A stretch of DNA of 12,055 nucleotides from JBDTGE01 sp050742975 (GCA_050742975.1 JBOGDQ010000187.1:1-12055); one strand, 5' to 3'; counted from the stretch's first letter, positions 1 through 7,876 are shown. Notes: generated by a model not told the origin, from the sequence alone. Numbers and translations are program-made.

Positions 1-1380
1 GAGGTACTCCATGCGGATCCACCCGGTGCCGTGGTCGACCATCTGCTCCAGCCGCCCCTTGCGCAGCGCCAGCAGCTGGATGACGACACCCTGGTAGTCC
101 GACGGCGTGTCGATCGTCATCCGCTCCATCGGCTCGTGCAGCGTGCCGTCGATGGTGCGGGTAACGACCTGCGGCTTGCCGACGGTGATCTCGAATCCCT
201 CCCGGCGCATGATCTCGACCAGGATCGCGAGCTGCAGCTCGCCGCGCCCCTGCACCTCCCAGGTGTCCGGCCGCTCGGTCGGCAGCACCCGGATCGACAC
301 GTTGCCCACGAGTTCGGCGTCGAGCCGGTTGATCACCTGCCGGGCGGTCAGCTTCGAACCCGACTGCCCCGCCAGCGGAGCGGTGTTGATGCCGATCGTC
401 ATCGAGATGGACGGCTCGTCGATCGTGATGACAGGCAGCGGACGGGGGTCGTCCGGGTCGGCCAGCGTCTCACCGATGGTGATGTCCGGGATGCCGGCGA
501 TCGCGATGATGTCGCCCGGCCCGGCCGACTCGGCAGGGAACCGCTCGAGGGCGCGGGTCATCAGCAGCTCGGTCACCTTCACCCGCTGCACCGAGCCGTC
601 GGCCCGGCACCATGCGACCTGCTGCCCCTTGCGGATCGTCCCGTTGTGCACGCGGCACAGCGCGAGCCGACCGAGGTACGGCGACGCGTCGAGGTTGGTG
701 ACGTGAGCCTGTAGCGGTGCGCCGTCCTCGAACGACGGCGCCGGGATCGCGGTCAGGATCGTGTCGAAGAACGGCTGCAGGTTCTCCTCCTCCGGCATCC
801 CGCCGTCCTCGGGTCGCTTGAGCGAGGCGCGCCCTGCCTTCGCCGAGGCGTACACGATCGGGAAGTCGATCTGGTGCTCGTCTGCGTCGAGGTCCAGGAA
901 CAGCTCGTACGTCTCGTCGACGACCTCGGCGATGCGGGCATCGGGACGGTCCACCTTGTTGATCACCACGATGACCGGCATGCCCGCGGCCAACGCCTTG
1001 CGAAGCACGAATCGCGTTTGCGGCAAAGGACCTTCGGACGCGTCGATCAGTAGTGCAACGCCCGCTGCCATGGACAGCGCGCGCTCGACCTCGCCACCGA
1101 AATCAGCGTGTCCAGGCGTGTCGATGATGTTGATCGTGACCCGTTCGCCGTTGGACATCGTGTGCTCGACGGCGGTGTTCTTCGCGAGGATCGTGATGCC
1201 CTTCTCACGCTCCAGGTCACCGGTGTCCATCACCCGCTCGGCGACGTCACCGGTCTCGGCCTGATGCGCGGTGAACGCACCGGACTGCCACAGCATCGCA
1301 TCCACCAGAGTGGTCTTGCCGTGATCCACGTGCGCCACGATCGCCACATTGCGCAGGCCCTCGCGCTGTCTGATCGCCAC
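1..1380 (-). CDS. typA: TypA/BipA translational GTPase, 3' end cut by window edge
   Basis: TypA/BipA is an EF-G/LepA-like GTPase that binds ribosomes and supports growth under stress and cold. The 460 residues visible here read without a stop to the window edge. Near the N-terminus is the P-loop region with AHVDHGKTT. Switch I contains EREKGITI, then come DTPGH (G3) and NKVD (G4), then a domain II beta-barrel, and the TypA-typical stretches EVQGRGEL and GKPQVVTRTIDGTLHEP. Actinobacterial TypA is about 620-640 residues from memory, so the C-terminal domain lies outside the window. I chose the GTG at 1380-1378 because it puts RNVAIVAHVDHGKTT near residue 10, as in mycobacterial TypA, and no ATG lies in frame just upstream. 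Only a weak GGGG sits in front of it. The gene is divergent from the hexuronate operon and looks like an ordinary housekeeping gene. Confidence 0.95.
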   Translation of the reverse strand, partial: MAIRQREGLRNVAIVAHVDHGKTTLVDAMLWQSGAFTAHQAETGDVAERVMDTGDLEREKGITILAKNTAVEHTMSNGERVTINIIDTPGHADFGGEVERALSMAAGVALLIDASEGPLPQTRFVLRKALAAGMPVIVVINKVDRPDARIAEVVDETYELFLDLDADEHQIDFPIVYASAKAGRASLKRPEDGGMPEEENLQPFFDTILTAIPAPSFEDGAPLQAHVTNLDASPYLGRLALCRVHNGTIRKGQQVAWCRADGSVQRVKVTELLMTRALERFPAESAGPGDIIAIAGIPDITIGETLADPDDPRPLPVITIDEPSISMTIGINTAPLAGQSGSKLTARQVINRLDAELVGNVSIRVLPTERPDTWEVQGRGELQLAILVEIMRREGFEITVGKPQVVTRTIDGTLHEPMERMTIDTPSDYQGVVIQLLALRKGRLEQMVDHGTGWIRMEYL

Positions 1381-1736
1381 GCGGCAACCCCATTTCAGAA
1401 TCGGTGGAAACAACCAGTCTACGGAGCGTTTCGCACCCCTCGGACCACCCGAGTCGGCAACCGCCGGAGCGCCGCTACGACCCGACGACGTCCATGCCGT
1501 CGTGGTCGAACTGCCCGTCGAGGCCTATCGGCTCGGAGCCCACCGCCGGCTGGGACAGTGAACTGCGGGCAATGCAGTCCGCCCGCTACGTCACCTCAGC
1601 CGTCCTGCAGACCGGAACCTGCTGGACTGATCTCTACAGTGCAGGCAAACGGAACGACGCGCGCATCACCACCTTCGCGCGAGAACGGTCAGCACCAACG
1701 GGCGGGCGCTTCGTTGGGGACGCAAAGGAGCAACCG
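1381..1736. other. Divergent spacer between typA and manD
   Basis: This 356-base gap has no convincing gene. The frame of the next gene stays open back to 1404, but those residues resemble no protein and the codon use is poor. The spacer should hold promoters for typA and for the hexuronate operon. For typA, a minus-strand TAGACT (1421-1416) could be a -10 hexamer with a leader of about 30 bases, but no good -35 is visible. For manD, TACAGT (1635-1640) is a possible -10. It lies inside an imperfect inverted repeat (about 1618-1645) with CCTGC/GCAGG outer arms and ACTG/CAGT inner arms, which could be an operator. TCGCGCGA, near 1675-1682, is an 8-base palindrome. None of these sites is secure. 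Confidence 0.4.
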
Positions 1737-2966
1737 GTGAAAATCGTCGCTGCGGACGTCATCGTGACCAGCCCCAGCCGAAACTTCGTGACCCTCAGGA
1801 TTACAACCGATGAGGGCGTCAGCGGCCTGGGTGACGCGACGCTGAACGGGCGGGAGCTTGCCGTTGCTGCCTACCTGAAAGAGCACGTAACCCCGCTGCT
1901 GATCGACCGGGACCCGCACCGCATCGAGGACACCTGGCAGTTCATGTATCGCAGTGCCTACTGGCGGCGCGGACCGGTCACAATGGCAGCAATCGCCGCC
2001 GTCGACATGGCGCTCTGGGACATCAAGGGCAAGGTCGCCAACCTTCCCGTCTACCAACTGCTCGGCGGGCCGTCCCGTACGGGTCTACGCACATATGGAC
2101 ACGCGTCGGGACGGGACCTGCCCGAATTGTTTGACTCCATCCGCCACCATCGCGAGCAGGGCTATACCGCGATCCGGGTCCAGACGGCGATACCCGGTAT
2201 CAACGCGCTCTACGGTGTCGCCGCGCAGGCGCAGGCCTCCGGTGAACGTTACGACTACGAACCCGCCGGTCGCGGCGCTCTCCCCGTCGAGGAGGACTGG
2301 GACACCCGGGCCTACCTGCGCCATTTACCGACTGTTTTCGAGGCAGTTCGAAACGAATTCGGACCCGAGCTGCCGCTATTACATGATGGCCACCATCGCA
2401 TGACTCCCATACAGGCGGCGAAGCTCGGGAAGGCGCTGGAACCTTACGACCTGTTTTGGTTGGAGGATTGCACACCGGCAGAGAACCAGGACGCGTTGCG
2501 GCTGGTCCGGCAACACACCACAACGCCACTGGCGATCGGTGAGGTGTTCAACACCATCTGGGACTTCCAGACGATCATCCGCGAACAGCTCATCGACTAT
2601 GTCCGCGCCGCGTCCACCCACTTCGGGGGAATCACGCCGTTGAAGAAGGTCATGGACTACGCCGCCCAATATCAAATCAAGTCCGGCTTCCACGGTCCCA
2701 CGGACGTCTCGCCGGTCGGGATGGCCGCGCAACTGCACGTCGGGCTCGCAATCCACAACTTCGGCATCCAGGAGTACATGCCGCACACCCGGCAGACCGA
2801 CAGCGTTTTCGCGCAGTCGCTGTCCTTCGTTGATGGATATCTGCATCCGGGCGACCAGCCGGGTCTGGGCGTTGAGCTGGACGAGGCTGCTGCGGCTGCC
2901 TTCCCGTACCAGCAGGCCTATCTGCCCTACAACCGCCTGAAGGACGGAACGATGCATGACTGGTGA
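1737..2966 (+). CDS. manD: D-mannonate dehydratase, RspA-type (enolase superfamily)
   Basis: The 409-residue protein fits the D-mannonate dehydratase subgroup of the enolase superfamily, which removes water from D-mannonate to give 2-keto-3-deoxy-D-gluconate using Mg2+. Expected active-site residues are all present: Tyr75 (AYWRRGP), Arg147 (RVQT) and Tyr159 (LYGV) at the numbering I recall for characterised ManD. The metal ligands Asp217, Glu243 and Glu269 follow, with His219, His319 (FHGPTD) and Glu346 (GIQEY). The HDGHHR and HGPTD variants are those of RspA-like members rather than the HDVHH/HGATD form. GTG at 1737 is preceded by AAAGGAG at good spacing, so the longer open frame upstream is not used. 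Stop overlaps the start of uxaC. Codons are less GC-biased than in the next two genes, with two TTA codons (2325-2327, 2379-2381). D-gluconate or another acid sugar is an alternative substrate. Confidence 0.88.
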   Translation: MKIVAADVIVTSPSRNFVTLRITTDEGVSGLGDATLNGRELAVAAYLKEHVTPLLIDRDPHRIEDTWQFMYRSAYWRRGPVTMAAIAAVDMALWDIKGKVANLPVYQLLGGPSRTGLRTYGHASGRDLPELFDSIRHHREQGYTAIRVQTAIPGINALYGVAAQAQASGERYDYEPAGRGALPVEEDWDTRAYLRHLPTVFEAVRNEFGPELPLLHDGHHRMTPIQAAKLGKALEPYDLFWLEDCTPAENQDALRLVRQHTTTPLAIGEVFNTIWDFQTIIREQLIDYVRAASTHFGGITPLKKVMDYAAQYQIKSGFHGPTDVSPVGMAAQLHVGLAIHNFGIQEYMPHTRQTDSVFAQSLSFVDGYLHPGDQPGLGVELDEAAAAAFPYQQAYLPYNRLKDGTMHDW

Positions 2967-4392
2967 GCCAATGCCGCTGACCACCGCCCCGCTGACTCTG
3001 CATCCGGACCGGCTGCTGCCGGCGGACCCGACGGTCCGCGCGCTCGCCCGAGAGCTGTACGAGTCGGTGCGGGAGCTGCCGATCATCTCCCCGCACGGGC
3101 ACGTCGACGCGGGCCTGCTAGTCGCGAACGAACCGTTCCCGGACCCGGCCGGCCTGCTCGTCACCCCCGACCACTACGTCACCCGGCTGCTGCACGCCAG
3201 CGGTGTCCCGCTCGAGTCCCTCGGGATCGGTCGCGGGCCGCTGCCCGAAGCGGAGGCGCGCGCGGTGTGGCGCATCGTGTGCGAACGCTGGTCCGTCTTC
3301 CAGGGCACCCCGGTGCGTTACTGGTTCGACAGCGAACTGGCCGAGATCTTCGGAGTGGCCGCGCGCCCGTCCGCCACCACCGCGGACGCGCTGTACGACC
3401 AGATCGCGGACTGCCTGGCCAGGCCACAGTTCCGCCCTCGTGCCCTGTTCGAGCGCTTCGGCATCGAGGTGCTGGCCACCACGGACGACCCGTGCTCCGA
3501 GCTTGCCGCGCACGCCGCCCTCGCGGCCGATCCGGGCTTCCTCGGCCGGGTGGTGCCAACGTTCCGACCGGACCTGTACCTCGAACCGTCCGATCCGGGC
3601 TGGACCGATGCCGTCGCTCGGCTCGGGACCGCCGCCGACGTCGACGCCGGCAGCTACGCGGGATACGTCGCGGCGCTGGAACAGCGCCGGCGCCACTTCC
3701 TCGCACACGGCGCGGTGTCGGCCGACCACGGCCACGTCGACGCGCGGACCGAGCCGCTGACCCCCGACCAAGCCGATCGGATCTACCGCGCCGCGCTCAC
3801 GGGCACAGCCACGCAGAGCGAGGCGCACGCATTCCGGAGGCACATGCTGCTGGAGATGGCCCGGATGTCCTGCGACGACGGGCTGGTCATGACCATTCAC
3901 CCGGGCGCCGTTCGTGGCCATCACCGGCCGACGGCGGACCTGTACGGGCCGGACCAGGGCCACGACATTCCCGTGGCCACCGAGTACACCCGGTCTCTGC
4001 GACCGCTGCTCGAGCGTTACGGCAACCACCCGAACCTGCACCTGGTCCTGTTCACCCTGGACGAGACCGTGTGGTCGCGAGAGCTGGCGCCGCTCGCCGG
4101 CTTCTACCGCTGCGTCTACATCGGCGCCCCGTGGTGGTTCCTGGACGCGCCGGATGCGATCCGCCGTTTCCGCGCAGCCGTCACCGAGACGGCCGGCTTC
4201 AGCCGGACGTCGGGCTTCGTCGACGACACCCGGGCGTTCTGCTCGATCCCGGCCCGCCACGACATGTCCCGCCGGATCGACTGCGGCTACCTCGCCGGCC
4301 TGGTGGCCGAGCACCGCCTCGACACGGACGAGGCGCGGGAGCTCGCGATCTCCCTCGTCGTCGACAACCCCCGCAGGGTGTTCAAGCTGTGA
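2956..4392 (+). CDS. uxaC: Uronate (glucuronate) isomerase
   Basis: UxaC converts D-glucuronate to D-fructuronate (and D-galacturonate to D-tagaturonate) in the cytoplasm. The 478-residue length suits the family, an outlier of the amidohydrolase superfamily. The N-terminal metal site is PHGHVD (His47, His49). Later family blocks are TTDDPCSEL, VPTFRPDLYLE, MTIHPGAVRGHH and a long conserved C-terminus with APWWFLDAP, TETAGF, GFVDDTRAF, IPARHD, and RRIDCGYLAGLVAEHRL. ATG at 2956 overlaps the end of manD by 11 bases. A second in-frame ATG at 2971 has GGTGAG close in front and is an equally possible start, five residues shorter. The end overlaps the next gene by four bases. The coupling to a fructuronate reductase and a mannonate dehydratase favours glucuronate as the physiological substrate. 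Confidence 0.93.
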   Translation: MTGEPMPLTTAPLTLHPDRLLPADPTVRALARELYESVRELPIISPHGHVDAGLLVANEPFPDPAGLLVTPDHYVTRLLHASGVPLESLGIGRGPLPEAEARAVWRIVCERWSVFQGTPVRYWFDSELAEIFGVAARPSATTADALYDQIADCLARPQFRPRALFERFGIEVLATTDDPCSELAAHAALAADPGFLGRVVPTFRPDLYLEPSDPGWTDAVARLGTAADVDAGSYAGYVAALEQRRRHFLAHGAVSADHGHVDARTEPLTPDQADRIYRAALTGTATQSEAHAFRRHMLLEMARMSCDDGLVMTIHPGAVRGHHRPTADLYGPDQGHDIPVATEYTRSLRPLLERYGNHPNLHLVLFTLDETVWSRELAPLAGFYRCVYIGAPWWFLDAPDAIRRFRAAVTETAGFSRTSGFVDDTRAFCSIPARHDMSRRIDCGYLAGLVAEHRLDTDEARELAISLVVDNPRRVFKL

Positions 4393-5762
4393 GCGCCCCG
4401 TCGCGGGCGGCCGGCCCGGCAGCAGCGCCCGTGCGGTTGGCCCACCTCGGGCTCGGCAATTTCTTTCGCGCCCACCAGGCTTGGTACACCGACCGTGCGC
4501 CGGACGCAGACCAGTGGGGCATCGCCGCATTCGGCGGGCGCGGAGCGGAACCGGCCTCAGCCCTGGCCGCGCAGGACGGGCTGTTCACCCTGCTGACCCG
4601 CGGCCCGGACACGGACTCGTTCGAGCTGATCGCCAGCATCAGCAGGTCCCACGCTGCCGGCGACCACGATGCGTGGCTGGACCTGGCCCGTCGCAGCGAG
4701 CTGACGGCGATCACGCTCACCGTGACCGAGGCGGGTTACCTCAGGCGGCCCGACGGGGGTCTGGACGATGCCCGGCCGGCAGTGCAGGCCGACATCGACG
4801 CGCTGCGACGGGACCGCACCGGCGCCGTGCGCACGGCACCGGCCCGGCTCGTCGCCGCCCTGGCTGCGCGCCGCGCCGCGGACGCCGGTCCGCTCGCGAT
4901 CGTGCCGTGCGACAACCTGCCCGACAACGGCGCGGTGGTCGGCCGCGTGACGCTCGAACTCGCCGACGCGGTCGATCCGGACCTGGCCGGATGGATCGCG
5001 GCCTCGGTGTCGTTCGTGCCCACGATGGTCGACCGGATCACCCCACGTACCCAGCCCGTTGACCTGGACACAGTGCGCGTGGCGACCGGTGTTGCGGACC
5101 GCTGCCCCGTAGTCACCGAGCCGTTCAGCGAATGGGTGCTCTGCGGTGCGTTCCCCTGCGGCCGGCCGGCCTGGGAAGAGGCTGGCGCGCGCTTCGTCGA
5201 CAACCTTGTCCCGCACGAGCAGCGCAAGCTCTGGCTGCTCAACGGCGCACACTCGCTGCTCGCCTACGCCGGCTCGATCCGCGGCCACGTCAGCGTGGCC
5301 GCGGCGATCGCCGACCCGGCCTGCCTGAACTGGGTACGCGAGTGGTGGGACGAGGCCGGCCGGCACCTGGCGCTGCCCGCGGACGAGCTTGCCGGCTACC
5401 GCATAGCGCTGCTCGACCGGTGGGACAACCCGCGGATCGAGCACCTGCTTAGCCAGATAGCCGCCGACGGCTCGCAGAAGCTGCCCGTCCGGATCGTGCC
5501 GGTCATCCGGCTCGAACGGGCCGCCGGACGGTTGCCCGCCGGGGCGGCCCGGGTTCTGGGTGCCTGGGTCGCGCACGTGCGCGGGCTCGGCGTGCCGCTG
5601 GCGGACGTGCGGACCGAGCGTCTCGCCCAGCTCGAGTCCGGACCGCTGCCGGACGCGACCCGTCGGCTGCTCGGCATCCTCGACCCGACGCTGCCCGACG
5701 ACGACGTGTTCGCGACCGCCGTGACCGCGTGCGCGGCAGAGTTCGAAAGCGTCGGTACCTGA
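4389..5762 (+). CDS. uxuB: Fructuronate reductase (mannitol dehydrogenase family)
   Basis: This 457-residue protein belongs to the polyol-specific long-chain dehydrogenase family. In this operon it most likely reduces D-fructuronate to D-mannonate with NAD(P)H. The dinucleotide-binding loop is GLGNFFRAH at residues 21-29. Other signatures are CDNLPDNG (around Asn176), PTMVDRITP, and the catalytic block Lys280-x4-Asn285-x2-His288 (KLWLLNGAH), whose spacing matches the Lys/Asn/His set of mannitol 2-dehydrogenase. GSQKLP follows in the C-terminal domain. The start is a GTG whose last two bases form part of the uxaC TGA (GTGA overlap), so translation is probably coupled. Tagaturonate or mannitol oxidoreductase activity cannot be excluded from sequence alone, but the neighbouring mannonate dehydratase argues for fructuronate. 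Confidence 0.85.
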   Translation: MSAPSRAAGPAAAPVRLAHLGLGNFFRAHQAWYTDRAPDADQWGIAAFGGRGAEPASALAAQDGLFTLLTRGPDTDSFELIASISRSHAAGDHDAWLDLARRSELTAITLTVTEAGYLRRPDGGLDDARPAVQADIDALRRDRTGAVRTAPARLVAALAARRAADAGPLAIVPCDNLPDNGAVVGRVTLELADAVDPDLAGWIAASVSFVPTMVDRITPRTQPVDLDTVRVATGVADRCPVVTEPFSEWVLCGAFPCGRPAWEEAGARFVDNLVPHEQRKLWLLNGAHSLLAYAGSIRGHVSVAAAIADPACLNWVREWWDEAGRHLALPADELAGYRIALLDRWDNPRIEHLLSQIAADGSQKLPVRIVPVIRLERAAGRLPAGAARVLGAWVAHVRGLGVPLADVRTERLAQLESGPLPDATRRLLGILDPTLPDDDVFATAVTACAAEFESVGT

Positions 5763-5908
5763 GCAAGCCGACGGCACCGCCCGCGGAGGCACCCTTCGTG
5801 ACGAAGCGCCACCGTCGATCTGCGCGAACGGCCAGCGGAATGTTCATCGCGCGCAGGTGAATCGATAGCACGCGCGACGGCCGGGGAACGAGACGCTCGG
5901 GTTCACGC
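5763..5908. other. Convergent spacer between uxuB and NAT
   Basis: No gene is seen. The best hairpin is a perfect 7-base inverted repeat, TCGCGCG (5847-5853) and CGCGCGA (5871-5877), with a 17-base loop. A smaller one, CTTCG-TGA-CGAAG, sits at 5794-5806. Neither is followed by a T-run. Because the genes on either side converge, these may end transcription, as U-poor terminators do in actinomycetes, but this is a guess. Confidence 0.25.
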
Positions 5909-6871
5909 TCAAGTCTGGGTGGCCAGCCAGCGACGGTGCGCGCCGAGGACCCTGGCCCAGAGTCGGTCACGTGCCTCGGGGGTACTGGTGTGGAATCGCA
6001 GATCGAATCGGTCGGCAAGCAGTTCGAACCACTCCGCCCGGCCGCTCACGGGCTCCGCGCTGTGCGCGCGGTCGCCGATACGGCTCAGGATCAGCCCGCG
6101 GATCACGTCCACCCCGGTGGCGTCGCGGCGTTCGGCCATCGCGACCTGGACGAACCCCGAGTCCGGTGATGTCGACAACCAGCGGTGCTGGGCTTCGAAG
6201 TCGGACATGCGCGCCGGACCTGACGTCCAGCTCATGCCGGTGAACCCCCCGCCGGGGTCGTGGCTCAGATGCCACGTCGATCCATGGTCGACCCGCTCGA
6301 GACTCAGGCGAAACGGCGGCTGCTCGTGCCTGCCCGCGGCCAGCGGCAGCGGCTCGTGCAGGGCATCACCCAGCCCGGTGTCGACGTACCAGAGGCCGCT
6401 CGGGTTGGCCTCGGTCGGTAGCTGATCCACCGTGAGCACCAGGTGGTTGCCCAGGTCCGCTGCGGTGGGACCTTCCGGGCCGTGTACGCCGCCGATGTGG
6501 CCGTGTACCGAGTAGCCGAGCGAGCGCAGCAGCAGTCCCAACGCCCCGTTCAGGTGATAGCAATAGCCGCCGCGCCCGTGTAGGGCTATGCGGGTTGCCG
6601 ACTCGTTCGGGTCGATGGACCAGCCCTCGCCGGCATGGATCCACAGGGTTTCGTACGGCACCCGCTCGACCTGGCGTTGTGCCAGTAGCCGCAGGCCGGC
6701 CACCGACGGCGGTTCGGCGTCCACCCCCAGCCGGGCCAGATAGGCCTTCCGCACCACCGGATCCAACGGGGCCAAGGACGCGAACACCACCCCATCATCG
6801 CGCCTGGCCGAAGCGGCTCGATCATGCCGTTCTGCACCAGCGTCCGTGTCGTGGCTTTGATCCTGCACCAC
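5909..6871 (-). CDS. nat: Arylamine N-acetyltransferase
   Basis: NAT enzymes move an acetyl group from acetyl-CoA to arylamines, hydrazines or p-aminobenzoate through a cysteine thioester. The Cys-His-Asp triad is visible: Cys104 in RGGYCYHLN, His143 in GNHLVL, and Asp164 in YVDTGLGD. The N-terminal helical domain carries VERVPYETLWIH, equivalent to the family's I-PFEN-like block. The longest reading is 320 residues from GTG at 6871. About 28-30 charged residues precede the domain (YLARLGV), and the triad sits about 35 residues later than in well-known bacterial NATs. A later GTG near codon 28 may therefore be the true start; neither has a strong ribosome site. The pabC stub ends 18 bases upstream on the same strand, suggesting a former pabC-nat transcript. 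Some NAT-fold proteins act as amide synthases in antibiotic pathways; nothing nearby supports that here. Confidence 0.88.
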   Translation of the reverse strand: MVQDQSHDTDAGAERHDRAASARRDDGVVFASLAPLDPVVRKAYLARLGVDAEPPSVAGLRLLAQRQVERVPYETLWIHAGEGWSIDPNESATRIALHGRGGYCYHLNGALGLLLRSLGYSVHGHIGGVHGPEGPTAADLGNHLVLTVDQLPTEANPSGLWYVDTGLGDALHEPLPLAAGRHEQPPFRLSLERVDHGSTWHLSHDPGGGFTGMSWTSGPARMSDFEAQHRWLSTSPDSGFVQVAMAERRDATGVDVIRGLILSRIGDRAHSAEPVSGRAEWFELLADRFDLRFHTSTPEARDRLWARVLGAHRRWLATQT

Positions 6872-6889
6872 GCGCGCGGGCGGCTCGGG

Positions 6890-7135
6890 TCACGCCAGGC
6901 GGGCTGCTCGCCAGCCGCGGAGCGAGTTCAGCACCGCGATCTGTTCTGCCGCGGCCAGGTCATCAACGCTCATCTCCCGTTCGCTCAGTTGCCGGGCGTC
7001 GAGCAGGCGGGCTCGTTCGACGCCGGGCAGGCAGCCCAGGGCCTTGGGCGGGGTGCACCATCGGCCGTCCAGGTGGACCGCGAGGTTCGCGGTCGTCGTT
7101 TCCAGGATCCGGCAACCACGCCCGGATGCTTCCAC
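6890..7135 (-). pseudogene. C-terminal remnant of aminodeoxychorismate lyase (PabC-like, class IV PLP fold)
   Basis: Read on the minus strand, this segment ends in TGA (6892-6890) and encodes about 80 residues that match the end of class IV PLP enzymes, best aminodeoxychorismate lyase. The blocks ILETTTANLAV, TPP, GCLPGVERARLL, a DLAAAEQI helix and a final NSLRGWRA occur in the right order. A complete enzyme has roughly 250-290 residues. The N-terminal half and the region expected to carry the PLP-binding lysine are absent, so it cannot work as a lyase. The open frame runs upstream to 7306, but those residues (for example PRSCSAASRPAVLPLLGRP) do not resemble the family in this frame, and I could not recognise the missing part in the other two. 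D-amino-acid or branched-chain aminotransferase origin is possible, but the NSLRG ending fits PabC. Confidence 0.7.
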
Positions 7136-7320
7136 ACCCAACCCCCGCCGGACGCGACCGATTTCCCAACACGGCAAGACGGGTCGCCCGAGCAAGGGCA
7201 GCACTGCCGGCCGACTCGCTGCCGAGCATGAGCGTGGGTACGCTCGAACCTCCGCGCCCGGAACCACCACGACGGCATTCGCGCGCTGCCGGGGATGCAG
7301 CCTCATCTCAGGGAGTCCCC
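7136..7320. other. Unassigned stretch between pabC remnant and marR-type gene
   Basis: This short region probably contains the breakpoint that removed the front of pabC, plus the promoter and leader of the MarR-type gene. No inverted repeats, target duplications or transposase fragments are evident. An ATG at 7228 is in frame with the regulator and would add 31 Pro/Arg-rich residues, but it lacks a ribosome site and the added residues are atypical of the family. Confidence 0.35.
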
Positions 7321-7815
7321 GTGAGCACCAGCGAGAACACGCACGTGGCAGAGTCCGATGATGGCGATGATCCGACGCTCGCGCAGGCGATCATCGCCAT
7401 CCGAACCCTCATGTTCGCCGGCCAACAGTTCCGCCACGCCGTCGCCGACCACTTCGACGTCGGACCGTCCGAAACCGTCGCGATCAACCACCTGTCGATG
7501 TTCGGGCCGCTGACCCCACGCCAGCTCGCCGACCGAGTCGGCCTGACACCCTCCAGCGTCACCGCCCTGCTCGACCGGCTCGAGCACGCCGGGCTGGCCA
7601 CGCGGGCCGCGCACCCCACCGACCGCCGCCAGAGCATCATCACGATCACCGAGCACGGCACAACAATGCAGACTCAGATCCAGCGATGGCTCCGATCAGC
7701 ACTGGCCGACCTGGACCAGGCCCGACTGCACGAAACACTGACCGCGCTCACCGACCTCGCCGCCGCCCTCGGGACACAAGCCACGAGAATCAGCAAGCAA
7801 ACCGGCCACTCATAG
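7321..7815 (+). CDS. MarR-family transcriptional regulator
   Basis: A 164-residue winged-helix regulator that would bind DNA as a dimer and often responds to small aromatic ligands. Helices near residues 20-60 form part of the dimer core. The helix-turn-helix covers about 65-91 (LTPRQLADRVGLTPSSVTALLDRLEHAGL). The wing follows at 93-110 with the family hallmark DRR (HPTDRRQSIITIT). C-terminal helices complete the dimer interface. GTG at 7321 is preceded by AGGGAG at proper spacing, which decides the start. It reads away from the NAT/pabC strand, and no target gene lies downstream on the same strand, because the next gene is convergent. It might control itself or the divergent NAT; the sequence does not say. 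Confidence 0.9.
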   Translation: MSTSENTHVAESDDGDDPTLAQAIIAIRTLMFAGQQFRHAVADHFDVGPSETVAINHLSMFGPLTPRQLADRVGLTPSSVTALLDRLEHAGLATRAAHPTDRRQSIITITEHGTTMQTQIQRWLRSALADLDQARLHETLTALTDLAAALGTQATRISKQTGHS

Positions 7816-7876
7816 AACATCCGGCATGCGCACGGCTCAGCGCTGTCGCATAAAGGAGATCCCTGGTCTTCGACGA

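Noticed and set aside
1404..1736. An N-terminal extension of ManD from an upstream start
   Set aside because: The extra 111 residues resemble nothing, and GTG at 1737 has a strong AAAGGAG site and matches the family's usual N-terminus and residue numbering.
3267..4388. The frame of uxuB staying open far upstream through uxaC, suggesting a much longer fusion protein
   Set aside because: The upstream residues are Arg/Pro-rich out-of-frame translation of uxaC. Family similarity starts just after the GTG at 4389.
3118..4530. A 470-codon open frame on the minus strand opposite uxaC
   Set aside because: It is rich in Arg, Gly and Val without any family motif, and the plus strand encodes clear UxaC. 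It is a by-product of strong GC3 bias.
5901..5910. GTTCACGCTC near the end of NAT, resembling one PHO-box unit
   Set aside because: Only one heptamer is present with no partner at 11 bases, and it lies at the 3' end of a gene rather than in a promoter.
7228..7320. Upstream ATG start for the MarR-type regulator
   Set aside because: It has no ribosome site and adds a Pro/Arg-rich stretch, whereas GTG at 7321 has AGGGAG at good spacing.
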